Below are positions 1 to 8,791 of a DNA stretch of 27,426 nucleotides, in pieces. The notes beneath the pieces are model-generated. The model saw only the letters and a list, made by a program, of their open reading frames with translations. It ran no database searches and was not told the DNA's origin. This DNA comes from Phaeoceros laevis (Eukaryota; Anthocerotophyta; Anthocerotopsida; Notothyladales): assembly GCA_049999765.1 (NCBI GenBank), contig JBNGIQ010009497.1, positions 586,232 to 613,657 on the forward strand, in the 5' to 3' direction. Each line of letters starts with the position of its first letter. The stretch's first letter is position 1. Both the position numbers and the translations under genes were made by a program.

Positions 1-830
1 GAGACGTTCTCGACTCAGCAGACGGCCTTTATGGGTTAAGGACAACCGTAAATTGTACAAAAAGTATACACAGAGAACTTAAATGTAATAACTTCTGAAA
101 TATTTAAGAAGTAGAGCCGATAATGACCAAAAAAATAAATTATACAGAGTGTGTTGCAAGGACATTTTCACAAAAAACATAGAGGCTACATTTGTAATTG
201 ATAGTTTCACTTTTGCATACTCCTAAGTTACCTATTTACGTTAATTAATTAATTCATTCATTGAATTTCATTCACCTACATTGCTAGAATAGAAGAAACA
301 AAATGGAGTGATATTTTTAAATTATAGAATATATTTTTATAGCAAAAAATATTTTTCAGCATCTTAGCATTCCTTCCTTGTGGTGAATGAGCATGACTTA
401 TTTTATGGCGAACTCTTAGTGCCATGATGGAGAATAATGTTACATGTACCATGGTTGGAATATGGTTAGCTGCTTGAGGGTTAGAGGACGAAGAAGAAGC
501 TTCATTACATGCTAAAGGGTTGGAAGATGGCTAGCTCCTTGAGGAGTGCATTCCACATTAGTTCAATTAAGTACCCAGCTAGAGGTGTACTCAACTCTTC
601 TTGGATAGAAAATATATTCTATTTGATTTTATTCCTTTACCCCTACCTTTTAGGAATATCCATTCCAATCACTCACAACATTTGTGTCTTGGGAACCAAT
701 GGTTGGCCTTTAGAGGTTATACGAGTGTGTACACAACTTTAGAGCACTACTATAGATGAGCTCTTGGTTGTGACTTCAAAGCATAACTTTGGATGAGCTC
801 TTGGTTTTGTTGTATGGGGAATCAACATCT
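1..830. other. AT-rich spacer, no gene seen
   Basis: No recognisable gene. Roughly the first 480 bases are strongly AT-rich, with a short TTAA/ATTC-type simple repeat around 240-270. The only sizeable open frame on the plus strand (about 509-742, 77 codons) resembles no family I know and has no supporting signals, so I treat it as chance. Confidence 0.6.
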
Positions 831-889
831 TTCAATAACCGTGCGCTTGTAGAAGAGACTTAGTAGGTGGAGGTGGAGCGGTGGAGCCT

Positions 890-1100
890 GGGCCCGGGGT
901 ACGCCGGCAAACAGTGTAAAGTGCGCCGGTACCGTGACCCCTTCCGGGGGTTCTGGCAAAAAATGGGCCCGGGGTACGCCGGCAAACCGTACCGAACCCC
1001 TTCCGGTGGTTCTGGCAAAAAGTGGGCCCGTGGCACGCCGGCAAACATGTGTAAAGTGCGCCGGTACCCTGACCCCCTTCCGCCGGCTGTGGCAAAAACC
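890..1100. repeat. GC-rich degenerate tandem repeat block
   Basis: A core reading GGGCCCGGGGTACGCCGGC followed by AAAC occurs at 890-912 and 965-987, and in diverged form at 1024-1046. Between the cores lie CGGTACC, CCCCTTCCGG and TTCTGGCAAAAA segments that also recur, with spacings of about 75 and 59 bases. Short GCCGG/GCCAG motifs continue to about 1260. Open frames on both strands here are by-products of the repeat. It could be the terminal or subterminal part of a non-autonomous mobile element, but no terminal inverted repeats or target duplication were identified. Confidence 0.6.
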
Positions 1101-1625
1101 CTTCAGCTGGGAAAACGGCTTTAAGCCGTTTTCGCAGCCGTTTCTTATTTGGTCCGCCGGTCAGTATTATGAAACGCCAGCCAACTTATTTGTCCAAATT
1201 TTTTTGCCAGCTTTGCGCCAGTCAAGTCCACGAAATGCCAGCTTTTCGCCGGTACACGTAAAACAGCATCCCGAGCCCGAGGTGGTTGTCACTCTGAAAT
1301 GCAGCCGCTATGGCACCTTGGCTGTTAATAGGGCATAATCTACCGCGTGGTAGACCGTTTAATATGATTTTCCGCAGGCGCGCAGCAATAGTGTGCCACA
1401 AGACGTCAAACCGTTGTGTGGACCGCACAAAAGTGGGGCGCCGTGCCCACTCGGGATGATGCCAGTGTGGCGCACATGAAACGTCCTAAATTTGTTAGGG
1501 CTCTGAAAAACTTGTGGCGCAGGCTGTGAGCGCAGCAACATGTGGAGGAACGTGAGTCAGGGTTCCGGGCTGGCGGGATGTCAGACGGATGCCAATACGC
1601 GCTCGTGAATAAGGCCGACGCACGC

Positions 1626-1680
1626 TATTGGCTGCATGGATACGCATCTTTATATAGGGGCCCGACTACAACAGACCTCA
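1626..1680 (+). promoter_or_regulatory. candidate core promoter (CCAAT + TATA)
   Basis: An inverted CCAAT box (ATTGG, about 1626-1630) is followed by TTTATATAGGGG with TATATA at 1651-1656, then a GC-rich start-site-like stretch. The spacing suits an RNA polymerase II promoter. An ACGT-core element (AGACGTCA) lies about 250 bases upstream, near 1399-1408. No protein-coding frame follows on the plus strand, so the transcript, if any, would be non-coding or belong to a decayed or mobile element. The call rests on motifs only. Confidence 0.35.
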
Positions 1681-1684
1681 CTAT

Positions 1685-2480
1685 CCTGGTGCCATGCCAC
1701 ACGACGGCTAACGCGTGCTGGCTTTAGACGGTGCTTGACAATTAAGCTGCCCGCACGGGCTGTCGGTAGCGCCTCCCTTCACGACTCGGTGGTGCGTATT
1801 GACTGAGGAATTCATTGATTGCTGCTCTCTCTTCCGGCGTGAATCTGGTTGGACTGGGTACGAGCGCTTGTGGAGGGGAACGCGGCACGTCGGTTGCCAG
1901 GAAGAGTTCTTTTTTGCAGCAAGCCGATACATATCGATCGATTGAGAGTGTAGAATATTCCTGAAAGTTTTCGATGCTTGTTGAGCGAGCTCGAGTGCTG
2001 TGGTGTGCCTGTTGCTTTCTGTAGCGCTAGCGCTCGCTGGCGTTCTCCCTGCCAGGTTCTTCGAGGGTGTGTGAAGGTTTCCTGTCATCTGAAGTTGCTG
2101 CTTGATTGCAAGCAGCGGTAGCCGGTGTAGGAGTGGATCACTGGCTGCCTGTTTGAGGGATGCTTTCGTCGGGATGCAGGAAACATCTTTTTTTTGTTAG
2201 ATCGCCAGCGGTTCTATCTTCACCGTCTCAGCACGCTTCAGATCTAGACAAGGTACGCTGGCTGGTAGATTTCACGCAATGGTAGTTTTTTCCACGACGA
2301 TCCGCCTTACTGACGAGGACTGCCGAATTATTTTTGCAGATATCCTGGAAGAGTGGTGCCAGAAGAATTTACAAGTGCAAAGCTAGCGCATGCACTTGGG
2401 GTGGAGACTTGTTTAGAGCATGCGTGCCACTGGGACGGTCGACCAGTCATAAATATATGCTTTCACGATTGGCAAGGCTT
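1685..2480. other. spacer downstream of the promoter-like motif, no gene seen
   Basis: Moderately GC-rich sequence without a convincing open frame on either strand. A minus-strand frame at 1708-2088 has no recognisable domain. A pyrimidine run ending in TTAG near 2190-2200 looks acceptor-like, but no exon can be built around it. This may be the body of a non-coding transcript or of an old mobile element. Confidence 0.4.
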
Positions 2481-2639
2481 AATTGCTACCTTCCCGGGGA
2501 ACAAGCTTTGAGGATTTGAAAGCCGTGCCACCTCTTCCAGGGAACAAGCTTTCATGGTTTAAAGGAAAGGTTTGCCACCTTCGTAGGAAACAAGCTTTTA
2601 GGGCTTTAGGCTTGCCACCTTCCCAGGGAGCAACCTTCA

Positions 2640-3070
2640 GTGAGCAACCTGGAGCAACCTTTGCTTGTTTGCCGAGTGAGCAACCTGGAGCAGCCTGTGC
2701 TCTGCTTGCTTGCCTAGTGAGCAACCTTCCAGCCACATGGAGCAACCTGTGCTTGCTTGCCTTGTGAGCAACTTTCCAGCCAACGGTGGGCAACCCTTTC
2801 TAGCCAACAGTGGGCAACCTCCAGGGACCCTTTCCAGCCCATAGTGGGCAACCTCGAGCAACCTATGCTTGCTTGCCTAGTGAGCAACCTTCCAGCCCAT
2901 AGTGGGCAACCTCGAGCAACCTGTGCTTGCTTGCCTAGTGAGCAACCTTCCAGCCAACGGTGGTGTAATGGGATGTTGTACGAGGCAACAACCCTTCCTT
3001 GCAACCTGCCCTTCCTTGCAACCTCCCCTCAGTTCCAACCTGCTCAGTGAGCAACCTTCAATCCAACTGT
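2640..3070. repeat. minisatellite, 58-bp period, GAGCAACCT core
   Basis: A tandem array built from GAGCAACCTGTGCTTGCTTG, then CCTAGTGAGCAACCTTCCAG, then CCCATAGTGGGCAACCTC. The two best copies start at 2855 and 2913 (period 58). A diverged copy starts near 2733 and partial copies extend on both sides, with shorter GCAACCT units near 2980-3060. Flanking sequence from about 2480 carries a related short repeat (GGAACAAGCTTT, about 2498-2600). Long open frames appear on both strands because the period lacks stops in several frames. Their repetitive products, rich in Leu/Ala/Gln/Gly/Ser, are not taken as proteins. Confidence 0.85.
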
Positions 3071-3269
3071 GGTGCCAACAAGGTTGAGCACGTCTGCCAA
3101 CCCAGCCTTTCGAGTGCCTCATGGTTATGAGTAAACATGGGGTAGCCGATTGGCTGGCTTGGGAGTTGCGCTTGCCTTTTTCTTTGCTCCTCCCTTGGAT
3201 TGAAGGGAGCTCGCTGGCTTGCTTGTGCGCAGGCTACCCGAGGACTTACCCGTGATTAGAGACACATAA

Positions 3270-3780
3270 ACTCCCCATGATTAGAGATACAAGACGTGTT
3301 TATTATTGTTCTCCACCAACTTTTTTAGCTTGGAATTCCTATTGCTTAAAGCTTGCCTCTCTTGCCAGTTGCATGTTGGCAAGTCAACATTGTCTCTTGC
3401 ATGTTGGCAAGTCCGTTGACGAGTCTCCTTCCTTGGATGAGTATTCTTATTTCTTGTTTTATCTTCTTGGGTTAATATGTCTTGTAAGTAGGCTGGGTAT
3501 TTTATGTCTTGTAAGTAGGAAGTGGATGAGTACTCTTTTCTTTGTTTGATCTTCTTGGGTTGATAAGTCTTCTTAGGCTAATAAGTTGTGTTGATGAGTC
3601 TTGGCTTTTATTTGATCTTCTTGGGTTTCCATGCTTAATGCTAACCCTTCTATTGTGAAAAAAAGTTCCTGCCCAGGTGTGAACTTTCTCTTCCACAATT
3701 GGTTCAAGTGTTTGTTTAGTGCTGGTGTGGAGAGAAGTTTTATGAATGTGTTGTGTAAGTATTTGTTTAGTGGTGTTGAT
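3270..3780. repeat. T-rich region with short imperfect repeats
   Basis: Repeated phrases such as CTTGTAAGTAGG (twice near 3480-3520), TTGCATGTTGGCAAGTC (twice near 3369-3413) and TTTGATCTTCTTGGGTT (about 3540-3630) recur with variable spacing. No coding potential beyond chance frames. The pattern fits slippage-prone or recombining spacer DNA. Confidence 0.5.
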
Positions 3781-3803
3781 GTGGAGAGAAGTTCTTTGGA
3801 TAT

Positions 3804-3905
3804 GTTGTTTAGTGTTTGTTTTAAGAACCATCCATTGATGTGTTGTTTAGTGTTTGTTTTAAGAACTAGCCATTGATGTGTTGTTTAGTGTTTGTTTTAA
3901 AAACT
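3804..3905. repeat. 38-bp tandem repeat, about 2.7 copies
   Basis: Copies beginning GTTGTTTAGTGTTTGTTTTA start at 3804, 3842 and 3880, an exact 38-base period. The first two copies end in near-identical (C/T)CATTGATGT segments. Related GTTTAGTG words occur upstream from about 3713. Confidence 0.85.
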
Positions 3906-4086
3906 TTGGATTTTTTTGTGGCTCCAAAGAAAGAACGATACATAATGCATTGATGATTGCTCATTATACATGTTGCTTATACATTGCTCTATGGATTATC
4001 TGCACTCTGCAGCCTATACGTGTATGGTGTTTCTCCATCTCTAAGGCAAGATAGAAGCTCATGCACGTGGCTGCCTTAAGCTGGAA

Positions 4087-4163
4087 GGTGGCCTTTTCAC
4101 ATAGATCAGAGCAGGTGGGAAGGTGGCCTTGGTGGCCTTTTCACTTAGATGAGAGCAGGTGGA
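4087..4163. repeat. 44-bp tandem duplication
   Basis: GGTGGCCTTTTCACATAGAT at 4087 recurs as GGTGGCCTTTTCACTTAGAT at 4131, each followed by GAGCAGGTGG-like sequence, giving a 44-base period. It lies in a spacer with no supported gene. Confidence 0.75.
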
Positions 4164-4259
4164 AACTGCTCCCTGTCACCTCGGAAAAGTCCCACGAATC
4201 CGGACCTAGACATTATGTCTCTTTACCACTGTGCCTGTGCCAATCATGATGAGGTGGCA

Positions 4260-5530
4260 GCTCATCTTCAATGCTTAAGAGCTTGGTTGCGAGGCATAGA
4301 ATAATTTCCGTTCAGAAGTACGATACGCACAACTACGACTCTTTTTTATTAGCTCATAAATCCCCTTAAAGTAGCTTTTGCAACATTCTCTGTGCCACAT
4401 CCATCGGAATCTAATTATCTAACACCCTGCAGAGCACCTGAGCCTTGCAGGCCGGGTCCGCGTCCACTCATTTGCATTTGCTCGTGGTCCCTCCTTTTCG
4501 CCTCCCAATTCCCCAATGCCTGCTTCCTGCGTCTTGTGTAAACCACGTGCTGCACACCTCCTTGGCCCAGCGAGTGCACGACTGATGAGAATCCTGTTTA
4601 CTCGTTCTTATAGGTGGAAATTGTAGAGCAGCGCTTAGCTTAAGATGATCCAGGCCAATGACATGCCAACGATAGCAGGAAACGCCGGCAGCTGCCTGTG
4701 TCAGGTCGCTAACAGACGAGCCTTTAGAGCCCAGCTTGGATCCCAGACCAGCCTAAGGTTCCAAGGATCAACAAAGTTTGGTGCTCTGGGACCTGTTGGA
4801 CTGGATTCTTTGGCAAGTTAGAACCACATGGTTCGACATTTTTGCAAACTGGCCTGGTCGAAACTGTTGTACCTGAGGTGCGCGCAATTGCAAACACCAA
4901 CAGATATTTAAAAGGCACCTGTGACCTCGAGCGCTGAGTTCTTTCGTTCTTTCTTATCGTGCAAGTTCCAACAGTTTCGGTCCATGGCCGCACCTGCATG
5001 ACCAGAGCAGGCCACAATCTAGGATATGGTGGCAGGTCTAGCTAAGCTTGAGCAGCAACGACCCTCTGCATGGAAGTTGAGAAAAGAGGAGTCCCAAGTC
5101 CTAGCTCCACAGTACCACAGCAGGCCTTTTCCCTGTCGAAATATTCCACCGTTCATCTGGATCTTGTTGAACTGGGTTGCTGAGCCTGTCGTAGTTGTGT
5201 CTCACTTGCAGACTTCGTAACTCTGGAGAACCACCTGCAGGGGCCTGGGAAAATTTGCGGAGGCTCCACCTCGATGGGGTGATGAAAGGTGTGTTAATAT
5301 TCTTATGTGGCACTTCGTTGTAGGCTGCAAATAGTTGCTCAGTATATTTTGAGGTCTAAGTGGACCCAGGATTTCAAGTTTGCAATGGCTTACGGACTTG
5401 AAACAGTAAGATCTCGGAGGCCCGGGGACTGATGAAAACTTGAGTGGGTGCAAGAAAGAAATGCTGGGTTGTGAAACCAAATGTTTCACAGATCCCACAT
5501 AATTATAACAGGAAGGTACTTTCAAGCTTT
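4260..5530. other. spacer before the PPR remnant; G-box and TATA-like motifs
   Basis: No supported gene. A palindromic G-box (CACGTG) lies at 4544-4549, a TATA-like ATATTTAAAAGG at about 4905-4916, and a pyrimidine-rich patch (TTCTTTCGTTCTTTCTT) near 4938-4955. In this order they resemble a plant promoter and could be the relic promoter of the broken PPR gene downstream, but that is speculation. Minus-strand frames here have no recognisable content. Confidence 0.3.
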
Positions 5531-5535
5531 GATGT

Positions 5536-7130
5536 TTGCCAATCCTTTTAGCTATAGTTTTGTATAGGCGACTGACACACCTGATTGCACTGGGTACCGG
5601 TGACATAGGTTCTGCAAAAGGAGACAGGTGGAGGCAGCTATGGATGTGGTACTGGTCCTTGAGGGGCTGTCAGATGAGTAAATACTGCCGACTAAAGGAC
5701 GAGTTTCCTGGAGTGATAGAGTACCACAATACACTAAGTCTTCTTTTTTCAAATTGTGAATCGCAACAGATGGAGTCTGGGCAAGTTGGCGTTCCAGTCC
5801 ACGTTACAGCCCTGACCTGGAAAGGTTTCACGACTGAAGATGTGTATGGTGGGGTCATGCAGCTGGAGTTTGTGTATGGCAGGCGGGGAAGCCTAGTTAA
5901 TGCAAAGCCTGTTATTGAGGAGATGTACGCGGTGGGTACATGTAATGCCATGACTCTGGTGAATGCACAGATAGGCGACGGTTCAAATTTGCAACTGGAG
6001 ATCCTGGTGCAGCGTGAAGGTATGGAGCAGATCGCACAATACTTCGTGAACAGCCAATGCTTGGAGCGAGTCAAAGTCATGCACAAGTTTACGTGTACTG
6101 GACAGTTGGTTTGAGCCTGATACATGTGTTTGTGGGAGCAATGCTGGTCAATGTGTATGCAAAATGTGGGAGCAGGTACGTTAGATGTAGGCATATCTTT
6201 CAGAGGCTGCTTCAGCCAATATTGTTCCTTGGACTGTCCTGTCGTGATCTTGGGAGATCTGGCTTTGCAAGTGTATGGAAAGATGAAGGGGAGCAATGAC
6301 CGAACATTTGTATGCACAGTTCAGGCTTGCAGTAGTCAACTGGCAGAAGTAAAAACGGTCCGCAGGGGTGTACAGGTGAATGTGGAGCTGGCCAGAGTCC
6401 TGGAAGTGAAGAGAGGTTCGGAATCATGAGTCGTGGGGAATGGTGCTGGTGGATGTGTGTGCATAATTTAGGAGCCTCAGCGAGGCAGGGAGTGTATTTG
6501 AGAAGTTTCCTGGTCGTGATGCCACTCCCTGGAATACTCTCTGAAGTCACCTACTCCTAAGTTGATGCCCAGAGGAACAATGCAGGTAAGGAATGAACCT
6601 AGACTTAACCTGATGACTGATGCCCCATCATTTTATTGCTATAGCCACTCAGGATCTCTCACCTGTAGTTCCCATACGGTATAATATGTGGATAATGCTT
6701 GGAAGCTTCCAGTACAGCATGGAAGGTGCTCTGCCTCTGCTCGTGGTAAGTTGCAGAGCTGTGCAGACCGAAGGTTACCGGTACCAGAAACTGTAGTACC
6801 CATCATCAACTCGTTTCTGTACTTGGAAGGTTGTGATGTGGTAATTTCTCTAAAAAAAAGGTTGTGATGTGGTGGCAGGACTGAAGTTGTTTTTGATCGG
6901 TTTGGGAAGGTGGTGCAGGAGTGCATACTGCCGTATTGCATGACGTGTCTTTCTTCTGTCACAGTAGGCGGTTTTGGCTGAAGATGGGCGAAAGTGCTAC
7001 GGATCTGAGCATGGAACCGCATGGCTAGAACCAGTGAGAACGATGTGCGACACAAAAAGAAGCTGACTACTCCGTATGCTCTAAGACTTTTGAAGACACC
7101 CCAGGGCACATGTCTGGAATATCAATACCC
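5536..7130 (+). pseudogene. decayed PPR (PLS/DYW-type) gene
   Basis: Pentatricopeptide-repeat proteins bind organellar RNA for editing, splicing or stability. Here the signature survives only in pieces, in different frames. LVNVYAKCGS (about 6144-6173) is the classic start of a PPR motif. GDLALQVYGKMKGS then DRTFVCTVQACS (about 6250-6336) is in the next frame. LVDVCA, a stop, then SLSEAGSVFEKFPGRD (6440-6525) is in the third frame. Near the end, NDVRHKKKLTTPYALRLL then KTPQGTCL (about 7039-7113) resembles the HSEKLA...TPxGTxL part of a DYW domain. An upstream stretch (5536-6114, open for 192 codons) shows only faint PPR spacing. Frameshifts and internal stops mean it cannot make a full protein. 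Intron interruptions could explain some breaks, but the in-motif stop at 6464 cannot be explained that way. Confidence 0.65.
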
Positions 7131-7411
7131 TGTATGTTATTTGGGCTTGTGAACGGTAGCTGCCTTCTCAGCTGCGGGTGTAGTTGGTGCGGATGAGCTA
7201 ATTTGCAGGTTGTAGAAGTTTAGTGGTCGGAAGTTTATTTTATTCTGTCCGCAGTCAGCATGTGATCGGCATGAACAGAGGAAACTCAGGCAAGCAAAAG
7301 TACTAACGCCAAGTAGAGGTCATGACTAGCACGAGAGTTTCACTTTTCACTACCTACTATCTAGGTCATGCCATAATGCAAAAATTGCCCACCACCAATG
7401 AAGCAAATGGA
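7130..7411. other. spacer, no gene seen
   Basis: Short AT-leaning stretch between the PPR remnant and the tandem repeats ahead of the Ole e 1-like gene. No open frame, RNA gene or clear regulatory motif was recognised. Confidence 0.5.
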
Positions 7412-7477
7412 ATAAATTTATTGATAAAGGAGTATAAATTTATTGATAAAGGAGTATAAATTTATTGATAAAGGAGT
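7412..7477. repeat. 22-bp tandem repeat, 3 exact copies
   Basis: ATAAATTTATTGATAAAGGA plus GT is repeated three times without a mismatch at 7412-7433, 7434-7455 and 7456-7477. Perfect identity implies a recent expansion. It lies about 330 bases upstream of the Ole e 1-like start codon, in its presumed promoter. Confidence 0.95.
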
Positions 7478-7587
7478 ATTCCATTTTCATTATATGTTCT
7501 AGGTGAAAATTGGAAGTACGACCCATTACAGGATACCAATTCCTACTTCTATGTTCGAAGCTGCTGTTACAACTTTTTATTTGTAAC

Positions 7588-7758
7588 GAAATGTCCGCTT
7601 GTGGGCTAGAAGCTGATGTGGAAACTTTTGAGGCTTTGTATGGAAATGTCTACTTGTCTACTTGTGTTCTCGAAGCTGTCATTAGAACTTTTGAGGCTTT
7701 GTAAAGAAATGTCTAATTGTGTGCTAGAAGTTGCTATTGGAACTTTTGAGGCTTTAAA
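7588..7758. repeat. 55-63 bp imperfect tandem repeat, 3 copies
   Basis: Units beginning GAAATGTC and ending AACTTTTGAGGCTTT start at 7588, 7643 and 7706. The middle copy is 8 bases longer because of an internal CTACTTGT duplication. A more diverged related segment (GTTCGAAGCTG) lies just upstream near 7553. The array ends about 55 bases before the start codon of the next gene, so it probably lies in its promoter or 5' leader. Confidence 0.85.
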
Positions 7759-7812
7759 ATTTTGTGTAGACACATGAGAATCTCTTCCTCCATTTTCCAA
7801 GGAGTTACAATC

Positions 7813-8791
7813 ATGTATTGGGGGTTTGTCGTGCTGTGCTCATTTGCTCTAATTTATTTATCATCATGTTCTGTCCTCGGTGCGAAGGATGGTATTGGGT
7901 TTGATATTCTAGAATTTGATGGAGGCAAGGAGACATTATTTGAGGAAGGATTTTGGTTGAAGGGACACGAGGAAGGATTTTGGTTAAGGGGACAATTCTT
8001 TTATGTCGATTGTAGAGCAAATAGCCGCAATATTGATGAGCTACCTTACATTGCTACTCCACTTACAGGTTTGTTATGACACACCTTTTTGTATTTTGTG
8101 ACTCGAGCAATTTTTTGTGTATAAAGCACTCAAAATCGAACATTGAGATTTGTGTTTCTTGACAGGAGCTGAAATTCAAGTCACATGTCGAGATCCCAGT
8201 ACAAGTGTGCGTGCAACCACAAATGATTTTGGAATATTTGTGGTAGAGATACCTGACAGTAATACCTTCGATATTTCTCTGAAAACTAAATGTTCTCTCC
8301 ATTTAATTTCGTCTATGGTAACTAAATCCAATTCGAAGGAGGTGCATATTGGAGAAGGGCCACTTGGAGACCATGTTTTCACCAGAGTGCACAACTCTAA
8401 AGCAAAGGCGGCTCTATATGAAATGCAAAGGTTTGATTATGCAAGTACCACTTGTGAATGGGCTCCTCTTTATAAGCATCGTCGTCAGCTAGAACAAGTT
8501 GACAATGCACAGAATCCCAACTCTCCATATGGTGCAAAAAATGGGATCCCTGCACCTCCATCTCCTCCCAACTCTCTATACGGTGCAAGTAATGGGTTCC
8601 CTGTGCCTCCATCAAATTCTCCTCCTGCTCCACCCCGTGGAAGAAGAGGGTTCCCTGTACCTCCATCTCCTCCGGCTCCACCCCCAGATCCTATATATCC
8701 AGACTTTCCCCCTTATGAGCCGTCATCTCCTCCACCACCATGTGATTGTCCATGTAATTGTCTTGGGCCCGAGTTCTCTCCAGATCCGTGA
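7813..8791 (+). CDS. secreted Ole e 1-like / proline-rich (extensin-like) protein
   Basis: Two exons, 7813-8068 and 8166-8791, joined across a 97-base intron (CAG/GTTTGT ... TTTCTTGACAG/GA) with phase-1 continuity, giving 293 residues. Residues 1-24 form a clear signal peptide (MYWGFVVLCSFALIYLSS...). The following domain reads GQFFYVDCRANS..., then GAEIQVTCRD and TTNDFGIFVVEI, the layout of the Pollen Ole e 1 family (cell-wall or extracellular proteins of unsettled biochemical role). Residues about 203-277 are proline-rich with repeated YGAxNGxPxPPS units, then a CDCPCNC cluster (278-284). The ATG at 7813 is preferred for its signal peptide; an in-frame ATG at 7774 would add 13 residues. A 27-base tandem duplication lies at 7942-7995. 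The TGA stop sits inside CCGTGAGTAA, a good splice-donor match, so a further exon is possible. Confidence 0.8.

Noticed and set aside
832-1338. Open frames in the GC-rich repeat block
   Set aside because: Codons are dictated by the repeated GCCGG sequence and both strands are open; no recognisable protein.
2479-3122. Long overlapping frames on both strands encoding Leu/Ala/Gln- or Gly/Cys/Ser-rich repeats
   Set aside because: They follow the minisatellite period, occur in several frames at once and have no domain or start context.
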